The notes under the pieces: generated by a model
Seen by the model: the letters and a program-made list of their open reading frames with translations, nothing else
Databases searched by the model: none
What the model was told of the DNA's origin: nothing
Translations under genes and position numbers: made by a program
In this document: one piece after another, positions 46,944 through 57,400 of the stretch
Layout: every line of letters starts with the position of its first letter
Position numbering within the stretch: position 1 is the stretch's first letter
Assembly (NCBI GenBank): GCA_947579605.1
Contig: OX388321.1
Location: 13,295,427 to 13,359,426 of the forward strand
DNA: 64,000 nucleotides
Source of the DNA: Athripsodes cinereus
Taxonomy: Eukaryota; Arthropoda; Insecta; Trichoptera; Leptoceridae
Direction of reading: 5' to 3'

Positions 46944-47805
46944 TATAATATAAATCAATTTCAGTTTTTTATGCATGTTTGAATTCTGAAAAAATATATG
47001 CAAATATGTGTTTATGATTAGGAATAGTTTCTGTTTACCTACCCCAGGAAAAGCTGTTGTCAAAACTGAAATTTTGATACGGACTAGATAATATCAGGCG
47101 TCTGAATGATCTTTATTAAAATGATGCACAATAAAACTTAATCCATTTCCGATGCACAATGATATTTGAATTTACCGCGTTTTTTTATATTAATTTGAAA
47201 TAAAATTTTCAAATGCTACTGTTCCTCCGCTCTCAGTTGATTTCTCAGCACTACTTAGTTTAATATATTCATGTTGTGTACCTACAGTACATAATATTAT
47301 CTACATACTCGTATTGCTGGCGCTTCATTAATCTCCAGTGGTATTTTTTTTATTGTGAATTGGAAAACACATGAATTCAGAATACATTTCGCGGTGAAAC
47401 ATACCTACTCTTGGTGGCTATAAATATGCGAGTAGATACAATAAAGCAACGGACTTGATATTTACTTACTTCAAATCTCAGAGGTGAAATTGGAAAATTC
47501 ATGAATACGTACATACACAGCAGTTTTCTTCTCTTGTCGTAGTTAATGTTATCTCTTTTCCTAGTTTGTACGAAGACCATCACATCCAGTTGAAACACTT
47601 CCTGTAGAAACATCCGCCTTTTACTTTTTTTTTCTACTTCCAAAATTACTAGTCGGTCCGATTTATAATAATTGAGGGTTTCCCACCTTTTTGCCCCTTA
47701 TTGTATATTATGATGAATATTGATATTGTAATTCATATTGTAAATGTAGTTTATACCCATAGATTTTTATATATAATACCTAGATGGAGTACTCGTATGT
47801 ATTTT
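46944..47805. other. Intergenic, no gene seen
   Basis: AT-rich. The minus-strand frame 47377-47643 has no recognisable homology. Confidence 0.35.
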
Positions 47806-47807
47806 CA

Positions 47808-48375
47808 TTGTAATAAAGTGAGGCACCATTTTTCGGCACTTTTGATAGAACGGTTGGCGAAAAAAAGTGTGGTGAATCGCTAAAACCGTCGACAAGAACT
47901 TCAAAAAATGTCCAATTACGTTTATATAAATGTAAAAATGTTATATTTTTATAAAAATTCGAGAAATAGTCCACAAAATGTAGGAAACACCATACGTTTT
48001 CGCCAACCGTTCTGTCAAAATTCTCTATCTATCTATACCATCACGGCATATCCCACAAGTGGGGTAGCCAGCAGACCAGCTGCATACAAAATATGCAAGC
48101 TGTCTTCTCCGTGCCAATATAAAATCAAGACATTCAGGATGGGTGGCAAACCTCATCGCTGAATTTAAGATGTAAAATGTCTTATTTTTTCGAACACCTG
48201 CCTTATACAGGACACTCGAAAACTTATGGAGAAGAGTGGGAGACCAATTCTTTACCGGGTTCTCCACGGGATTTACCGGGTTCTCCACGGGACCGTTCTG
48301 TCAAAATTCCATAGATTTTTTTGCCTCACTTTTGTAAACGAGTCAGGGGTTCTAGGTTTTGTATGGAATTCTGTG
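47808..48375 (+). repeat. 282-bp unclassified repeat, copy A, split by SINE-A
   Basis: gtaataaagtgaggcaccat ... ggggttctaggttttgtatg, gaattctgtg. Without the SINE and one duplication copy it matches 49508-49788 in inverse orientation. It contains internal inverted words around gaacggttggcgaaa. Confidence 0.75.
48024..48291 (-). repeat. SINE-A with perfect 18-bp target-site duplication
   Basis: accgttctgtcaaaattc occurs at 48006-48023 and 48292-48309. Complete unit. The 5' end (right side) carries a 21-bp tandem duplication of atttaccgggttctccacgg. The tail is (TAGA)n instead of (GTA)n. Confidence 0.93.
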
Positions 48376-48559
48376 TTTATACCATACCTACAGGTATGTG
48401 ATATAGGAAAGACACTCCTATTACATCCGGACTCTACGAAATATGTAATACCTTTTTTCTCAAAGCTCACCTATTGCAATGGGCGAGTGACAAGGCGATA
48501 TACGTCGCTGCATACTGGAGTGGCAAGGTCTGAAGTCCGGACCCGAAACGTAAAGTAAG

Positions 48560-48720
48560 TCTCAAAGCTAAGACTCACTACGAGTTCTAAAAAGAGTTCT
48601 AAAACTTTACTTTTGCCTGACGATGAGAGCGGAAGCTCTTGAAAGCCGGCTCACAAAAATAAATAAAGTCAATAGTGGAATAACTATATATTGTGTTTCA
48701 TTTTAAAAATCATTAATATG
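48560..48720 (+). repeat. Structured-motif repeat
   Basis: actttacttttgcCTGACGA, stem GAGAGC-GGAA-GCTCTT, GAAAGCCGGCTC, then caaaaataaataaagtcaat and gtggaataactatatattgt. Same order of elements as at 20231, 25671, 31298, 37945 and 43550. Confidence 0.5.
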
Positions 48721-49135
48721 AACTTCCACCAAGAACCGTCGGTCGATAAATTAAACTTTGTCGGTCGATAAATTAAACTTCTAAAAAGAGTTTAGAACTT
48801 ACGAGTTTACCAAGTAAACGATTTTTTTTCTATTTTATAACATTTTCCAGATTTAGTTAGTGAGATGCTTATTATTATAAAGGCACAACATCCGTTTTTG
48901 AGTGTTTTGGTTAATTATCGGCGTGTAGGTAGGTACATAATATCAATAACGTTATCTCTGAAATATTAAACCAATACAACAATGTACGACGTTATTTTGA
49001 AAATGAAATGTGACAATCACACTGATGTGTTTTGTGTTGTATACAGGGTGTTTTGAAATAAAGTTATCACTATTAACAATTTTATTCTTAGAAGTTCCCG
49101 GCCAACAATAGGTATTTCACGCTTTTATGTAATTA
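48721..49135. other. Intergenic, no gene seen
   Basis: AT-rich. A tandem 21-bp word cggtcgataaattaaacttc is repeated at about 48740-48782. Otherwise nothing. Confidence 0.35.
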
Positions 49136-49137
49136 AT

Positions 49138-49300
49138 GAATATCCTGTAAAAGGCGGGTGTTCTTTAATTCAGCGATGAGCTATGCCACTCATCTTGAAT
49201 GTCTCAATTTTTTTTGGACGGAGAGGACGATTTGCATGTTTTTACATGCAATTATCTGACGCCTACCCCTTTTTGTGAGACACACCGTGATAGTAGACGC
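49138..49300 (+). repeat. SINE-A fragment
   Basis: cctgtaaaaggcgggtgttc, attcagcgatgagctatgcc, actcatcttgaatgtctcaa, ggacgatttgcatgttttta, cacaccgtgatagtag. Central part deleted. Confidence 0.75.
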
Positions 49301-49507
49301 AGAAAGAGAATAACATTGATTATACGTACAAATGTGTATCTGTATATTTTGAAAATAATTGATCGATTCATATTGGCAATACATTGTATGTAAACCAATC
49401 ACAGCTGATAATAATATGTGTGGAGATAAGAGAGTGTGCATTACATACGGAATATGTGGTTTTATTATCTCTGATGTGCCTAATTATTTCTTATATGATC
49501 TGTTATA

Positions 49508-49788
49508 GTCACAGAATTCCATATGAAACCTAGAACCCTGACTCTTAAAAAAAATGAAGCAAAAAATTTATGATTTTTTTACAAAACTGTTGGCGAAAGC
49601 GTGTGGTGTTTCCTACATTTTATGGACTCTTTCTCGCATATTTATAACAATATATCATTTTTACATTTAAATAAATGTAATTACACGTTTTGTGAAGTTC
49701 TTGTCAATGTTTTTAGCGATTTGCCACAGTTCTTTTTGCCAACCTATCTGCCAAAAAAGCCGAAAAATGGTGCCTCACTTTATTGCAT
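49508..49788 (-). repeat. 282-bp unclassified repeat, copy B
   Basis: Uninterrupted copy of the repeat at 47808-48375, inverse orientation, about 1.1 kb away: cacagaattccatatgaaac ... gccgaaaaatggtgcctcac. Confidence 0.75.
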
Positions 49789-49795
49789 ATTCAGT

Positions 49796-51308
49796 TCAAC
49801 TATAGTTATCAAGGTGAGATATAAGAGGTTGAAATTCGACTCTAGGTCGTACAACAATCTTTTGTAGAACCAATTATTATGATCTTTATTTGGAATATTA
49901 AGAATGAAAAATGAGGAAATTATGCTATTAATATTATTTAATGACGGTACCTTATTAAATTTCATTTAGGTTAAATATTTATAAATATTTATTACGGTAC
50001 TAAATCCGTTTTCAAGAGTTTGTATAGTCGTTCAGTAAGTATTTTTCGTCCATCTAGTATATTTAGTCGCTTACCTTGTTTTCACTGTGGTCCATTCTTC
50101 GTAGCTCGGTTATGAATTATTTGTCGCTCGATATTAATCACCCATTTATATCGCACAAATAGTATTAAAGTCAGTTCATTGATAGTCGACCATTTTTTTC
50201 GGTCGTCCGTTTAAATATTACCCTTTTTATGTATACTTATTAATATGATATTTTGCAAAATAATTTTTAAGTGGCAAAATCAATCAGTATTGGGTGAAAT
50301 GCTTAAAGATAATAAAATATATATTCATTTATTTTTTAAATTAAGAGATGCACAAACTGCATCTGTAGTAATTTATTCGCGCAATAAACTCGTGGGTCGG
50401 TGTCCTGTTAATGTCCTTATTGCGACGACGTTACCTTACTAGATATATCATGCCGTGTGTATATTATTATATAGGTACACTTTATTTATAGGAAGACAGG
50501 TAGGTGGGAAGTGTACATCAATAACTTTAATGTTGATATTGCTGTTATGCAGGACAAGACACCATATTCAGAAAGAGCTTGTTACAAATTTTCAATGTAA
50601 TCTGCTAGGTGTTGGGTGTCAATGAATCGTCCTCAGTTTTACTCGTTTTCAACGTAGATACATTATTTTGCATGTTTCTCGCGACCGTAATAGCTTTTTA
50701 GAGATGTCATCGTGATATGAATTTACGCATTTGTCCTTCAACATCTTTCTCGATAACACAAGGGAGAGACGAGCATCCTCTATTTAGATTATGATGACAA
50801 TAAAAAAGGATGATCTATTGATTGTATCGGTATTAACTTTGTAACACTTCTCTGTTTTGTTTTGTTACTGTTACTGTCTCGACAGTAACAAAAAACAATA
50901 AAAATAAATATTTATTTTATTTGATAATTTAAGGATGATCTTTTCCACTTTCCCTTCATGAAATTCTGATGGTAATTTATATTTTAATTTAATTTAATCA
51001 AACTAAATATTTAATGAAAATATGCGTATTTAGAATATCATTGTATTGACATCGCATGCCAACAAATTAAAGATATTTCGTATATTAAAGATGGACGGAT
51101 AGGGCAAGAAATCAACCTCTGATTAGAGCAAAAATATCGTATTTTTTGGTTTGTATCGCATAAATTTGAAAAAAAAATTGCTGGGTACGGTATAGTTTAT
51201 GTACAGTATTTAAATGGCTCGTTGGATCACCAATGAATTCATTTATTAAACTAGAGTTAAGATTATAAAATATCGTTAAAAATAACGATTCTTTTTCTAT
51301 GCTTTCAG
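49796..51308. other. Sequence upstream of the first AQR exon seen (intron or intergenic)
   Basis: AT-rich. The region near 50640-50720 resembles a very decayed SINE-A. No exon matching the N-terminal part of Aquarius is recognisable. Hairpin gttactgtcgagacagtaac lies near 50880. The acceptor at 51302-51308 (ctttcag) shows that the part next to it is intron. Confidence 0.4.
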
Positions 51309-51422
51309 TTGCTGGAGATGTTGAAGTTTTACAGCAGGTTTGAGATTAGTGATGAGAGCGGAGACCCTCTTACAGACCATGACATGACCCTGGAGCACTA
51401 TTCCAGGATCACATCGTTACAG
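51309..51422 (+). CDS. AQR: AQR exon 1 of window
   Basis: Thirty-eight codons, phase 0 at both ends, beginning [13 protein letters not shown] and ending RITSLQ. The acceptor is ctttcag and the donor gttggt. It corresponds to the armadillo-like/linker part of Aquarius. This is the first exon seen; since it starts in phase 0 after an acceptor, at least one more exon must lie upstream. Confidence 0.95.
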
Positions 51423-54400
51423 GTTGGTTCACCTTCCATCAAAAATATATGTGGAAAACCAACTAGGTTTCAGTAGTTGTTCCTCGTTAGCTTTTAGAAA
51501 TTTTAATGCAAAGTTTTAATCCTATTTTTGATTTTGACTGTTCACAATTTACGGGATAGCTAGTAAGTAATTGGGTTAGTTGGAAGATATCGCATCCCTG
51601 CGATAAACTCGCCCATTGTGCAAAATTATTCGTTTATACCATGTAACTTTATCATTTGTATCCATATATTTTGTACAATAAAGTTTATTATTATTATTAT
51701 TAAGTAATAAAAAATAAGTGGACTATTTATTAGACATTGATTTCATCCATTTTTCAATTAGATATTTCAATTTTGAACCAGATTTTTTCCGTAATTTTAT
51801 TGATAAATTTTTATCTAACTTTTTATCCTCATTGTCATATTTTACTTTTCAGAAAGCTGCCTTCGCCAAATTTCCAGATTTAAGACAGTTTGCCCTAGCC
51901 AATGTTGCTAGTGTAGATACAAGAGAAAGTTTGCAAAAACATTTTGGGAATCTAAGGTTATAATTAACATTTTTATTACAAAATTACTTTATTTTATTGC
52001 ATATTTTTTCTTTTTTAATTGCATACTCGATGATTCATCTTTCTTTACATATTTTACAAAACTTCGACTTTGCTTATTCCATGTGATGCATATTTTGCAC
52101 AATTTCCTTTCTAGTTGCACGTTTATCTATCCTTACATACTTTCGCTTCTTCTACATTCATACAATTTCTGATACACGCACATCAATTTCTCTTACTCAA
52201 CACACGGCCATCCTTGAGATTTTGATCACATGATCAAACCACCTGGTTCTCGGACGCCCGCGCTTTCTCACATCCTCTCTTTCAAATAAGTATATCCTCT
52301 TTGACATCTTTTCATTATTAATTTGTTCCAAACCATCTTAATTTATCTACGCATATTCTATCCACAACACTCCTCTTGCATCCGCTCATTCTTCTAATAT
52401 CCTCATTCCTCACTCTATGTTCCTCATTCTTTTGTTAATCACATACTTATTTACATTTTGTTTTCTTACTAGTATTACAATTTTCATGATGTAATGAATG
52501 GGTAACAAAAAATATTTCTATGTAAATTTATCACATGAAAATACCATATAAAGCTAAGCAAAGGGAATGTCAACTTAAATTAAATTTAGATATATAACCT
52601 CATACAATGGTAAATAATATCTGTTATTTCAGTGCTGAAAAACTTCGTGCCATAGCAACACATCTTAACCTGGTGCCTCCAGAAGGATGTGAGCATGAGG
52701 CTGAGTGGCATAGATTGGACTTACAGTTCCTCAGAGAGTTATTGGTAAAATACATTATTTTACTTTTTTAATTCAAAATAGCAAAATATTTTTTGTTGGT
52801 ACAAATTCAATTGGGATGAGTTTTTAAGATAAGGTCGGTCTATAAGATGAGAAATTTTCATATAGAACAATATGTAACTTGCCTCATTAGGCCACCGATT
52901 ATCTGAACGACTGCTGATAAAATTTCTCAGGTTCAATACCTGCTATTTCGAATTTCCTAAAGATAGAAGTTATTTTGTACTCGAGTTGATAATCTTGCGA
53001 CTGAAAAAAAGTATTTCCAAGAGATTTCGAAAATGTCCTTTTTTATTCTGCATATTTGATTTTACCACCTGGTCAAGTGATTAATTTTTTGTTTGATTTT
53101 TTTTAGATTTTCCGACACTCCAGAAGAGCTTCCCAGTTGGAGGAGCTGAATGCGATGCCCTTGTACCCCACCGAGGCAGTAGTCTGGAATGAGAGCGCAG
53201 TCCCCTCTGAGTATTACAGTGGAGAGGGGTGCCTTGCTCTGCCCAAACTCAATTTACAGTTCTTAACCCTACATGATTACCTGCTAAGAAATTTTAACCT
53301 TTTTCGCTTGGAGAGCACATGTAAGTTCTTATAACATAACAATTTGTGTGATTTTGTTTAAATTGAACCAAATTATTATAATAGAATAAAATCTTGACTT
53401 GTGATTTTGTTTTGTTTTTTTTTTTATTTTGTATAGACTGCGATTATTTTTTTGTTGTTGTTGTTGTTGTCCCTTAGGTACACTTTTTGTTAAACATGTA
53501 AAAGGCTCACGCCGTATAATGTGTAAATAAATAAATTTTTGCAAGGTAATAAATTATTTTTACACATTTTTTTTAGATGAAATTCGTCAAGATATTGAAG
53601 ATGCTATCAGTAGATTGTGTCCATGGTAAGTTTTCGTTTTCATCTCACATCTGTAAGATAATAAACTGGAAATTACTTTTTGGTTTCTGATGAACTTATG
53701 TTTGTATAAACCTAGTGACATAAGCTGATAAAGACAAGTTTAACTCACCATGTCATTTCCACTTCTTCCACATTCTTTCAATTGTCATAAAAATGTGTAT
53801 TTTTCAGGAAATCTGAGGATGGTGGTGTATTCTTTGGTGGTTGGGCCCGCATGGCTCAGCCCATTACAGGATTTGCTGTAGTGGAAGTAGCCAAACCCAA
53901 CATCGGGGAGAAGAAACCGTCTAGGGTGAGAGCGGATGTAACAGTGGTGCTCTCTGTTAGGAATGACATCAAAGGAGAGTGGGAGGGACTTAGGAAAAGG
54001 GATGTGTGCTTCCTTATCACTGTGAAGCCAACACAACCTATTGGTAACATATTTTATTTCTTCAATTGTGCATGCTTTTTTTCAATACAAGCAACATTAA
54101 AATCTTCAAAAAATGTTTGCATATAATAGCTTGTATTGTATTAGGGAAAAGTAAGTAAAAATTATGTTTGATGAGGTCTTGCTGGCTGGAAAAGAGGAAA
54201 GAAAGGCATCAGTATAAGAAAATATAATAATTGAAACCTCTTTCGCCTCTAAATACTTACCACTTTGGTTGTCCTCAAAACAAGAAAAATGACAAATAAT
54301 TATAATTTTAAGTTTGAGAAGCTTTGGCAAATTATATTTATGTGAGGCGATGATGTTAAAACACAATTATTCAGTTGAAATAATTTTATTGAGTAAAAAA

Positions 54401-57400
54401 ACTACAGCTGAAAATACAGGTATTAAAAATGTATTACTTTATTACTACATTGAGATCTTTCAGATTAGCTGTAAGATCTCAATGTAGGTATAAAGTAATA
54501 CATTTTTCGATCGCACTTTAATAATGTAATTGTAGATGTATCATAATTTAGGTGTTTTATTCATTTGATTATACAAACTGTATTGCATACACGAATATAT
54601 TATTGATGTTTTAGGTACAAAGTATGATCACCAGCAACCATTCTTAGCACAGACAGGAGTGGTTTGTGTGAGAGGATGTGAGGTAGAGGGTATGCTGGAT
54701 GCAGGGGGGAGGGTTATAGAAGATGGCATCGGAGAGAAACCACAACTGCCTGGAGACACCAGGACATTTAGAGTCACTCTTGATCCCAATCAGTATGCTC
54801 AGGATTTAGACGCTGCCAGTAAAGGAAAGGAGGTATGTCATTTTTATAGTACCTATAAAAAGGAAAGGAGTGGGGGGGGGGGCAGGAGCTTAGCTGCATG
54901 CATAGAAAATCTTTTAGGTATTTTTAAACTGTAAAGATATTTATTTAGTTTTTTTAATTTTTCAGGATGTGTATGAATCATTCAATGTTATAATGAGACG
55001 CAAGCCTAAGGAGAACAACTTCAAAGCTGTGCTAGAAACTATAAGGGAGCTAATGAACACAGAGTGTGTAGTGCCAGACTGGCTGCATGATATCATTCTT
55101 GGATACGGAGATCCTGGACAAGCTCATTATTCCAGGTATGAAGAGATTCCAAATTCAATATCATAATTGATTCACCATTCTACCTGTGAAAGTCTGAGAT
55201 TCTACCCTCATACTATCAACCACAAAATAATATATTATTGTTTTATTGATTTTATTTCTTGTTTTTTTTAAAAAAAAAGATATATCTGTGTTATTGTTAT
55301 AAACCCAAATACAACTTTATACACCTTTCACAGTAAGCTAAAAGCTTGTATCGTGAAAGGATTCGTTTTGAAAAGAGAATTGCGGTATGGTGTATGTGTG
55401 TGGAAGGGTTTTTATTTTGCCTTGTCGAAGAGTGTGTACTAAGTTTTGTTTGGCATAACCAGAAGTTATTGTATGTAGTTAATGTTGTCGGTCGACAGTA
55501 CTTGGTGGAAGTTCATGCTAAATTAATAAAAATTTAATTCTTATGTTTAGCACTTCCACGGTTACTTTATTAATGTTGATGTATTATGTGTTCAGTGCAT
55601 TGTATAAATGTGTATTGTCGTGTTAGTACCCATAATACAAGATTCATATCTTAGTTTGGGACTAGCTCGGTCTGTGTGAATTGTCTATGTATGTTATGTT
55701 ATGATGTTAAGTTATTGTATGAGCAGAAGTAATTTATTTTGAAACTATAAAAAGTGGTTCATGTTTTTATGTAACATCCTATTTTAAATTTTGTAATGAT
55801 TTTACTGTATCAAACTGTCACACCTGTTATGTATTTTATGTAGATAAATAAATAAGTAAATGTATAACCTCAATTTCGTTTAATGTGTTGTTTAATTATG
55901 TTTTATGTAGAATGCCTGATGAAATAGCCGCTATGGACTTCAATGACACATTTCTAGATATGGATCATCTGCGCAAAAGTTTCCCAACATATCAAATCAA
56001 AACTGTAACAAATGATCCCAAAAAACTTGTACGTCCCTTCAAGTAAGTATCAAATACACCTTTTCTATAAATTGCATAATATGGTAGTTTTGTTTTAAAC
56101 GCATGAAATGTTTGATTATCATTTTTTCTATCATCAACATTTCTACTTTTGTAGTGATTCAATGATAATGACATGGCTGCAATTTATGTGCCTATGAAAT
56201 ATTTTGAATTAAGAGCATTCTTAATTTGTTTGAAGATTATTTGATTTAAAATCAGTTTCTGTATCCAGGGAATATTTTAAATTAAGAATATAATTAAATT
56301 TAGTATAGTTTCGATTCATCAAAATATTTGATCAAATTTTGTGTTACTTGAATATTTTATGTATGAATGAATACCTATTTATTATGAATTTACGTTACAG
56401 ACTGACGTTTGAAGATGTCCTTCACAAGAACAGAGCGGATGATGAAGAAGAGGATGAAGAAACTGAGAAGAATTTGAAAGAGAGGAAATGTATTGTAGTT
56501 GAACCACATGTACCACCTAGTAGGGGTCCATATGTCTTCAATGAACCTAAAAAGTATGGTATCATCTTTGTATATTTTGAGATAATGAAATTTGTAGACA
56601 AATAAATTTGGTTTATGGTGGTCTTTTAAAACTCTCGTGGTTTTCTTTGTAAGCCAGACATGCCTCATTTCACTACAGAGTATTTTTACACACTTAGTGA
56701 CATCATTTTTATTAAAATGTATTTGTGTTATTAACAATTTTTAATTTTATTGGTACATTTCAGAAATAACATAATGTTCACTCCCACACAAGTAGAGGCT
56801 ATCCGTGCAGGGATGCAGCCAGGACTTACTCTCGTAGTTGGTCCTCCTGGTACAGGTAAGATAATTAAAGATTCTATAATACCACGTGTACATGGTCATG
56901 AACAAACCTTATGGAATTAAAAAAAAATTCTAAATGGTTGTTTGAAAATTTTTGCAAATCTTTAATTTTTATTGAATTGAAAATGCAATGATTTAAGGAG
57001 TCGCTCAAATTTTCTTTGAATATTTTAAACATTATATTGAGTTTTATTTAAGTGACATGTTTAGATAATTTTGTTGATATGGAAGTTCATTTGGAAACTT
57101 ATTTCATTTTAGGTAAGACCGATGTGGCAGTACAAATAATATCCAATTTGTACCACAATTTCCCATGGCAGCGTACCCTGATTGTAACCCATTCCAATCA
57201 GGCCCTCAATCAATTGTTTGAGAAGATCATGACACTGGATGTGGACGAGAGACATCTGCTGCGTCTTGGGCACGGTGAGGAGGCCCTCGACACTGACAAA
57301 GATTTCTCAAGGTATGCTCTTATTTTAATTACTTTATTTATTTGCAATACATAACTAACTATGATATCAATGCAGATAGATGCAGTTGATAGTCTGATCT

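Noticed and set aside
54044..54126. Extension of the AQR exon past 54043
   Set aside because: The frame stays open but the sequence departs from the family right at a gtaaca donor, and the next exon restores homology in phase.
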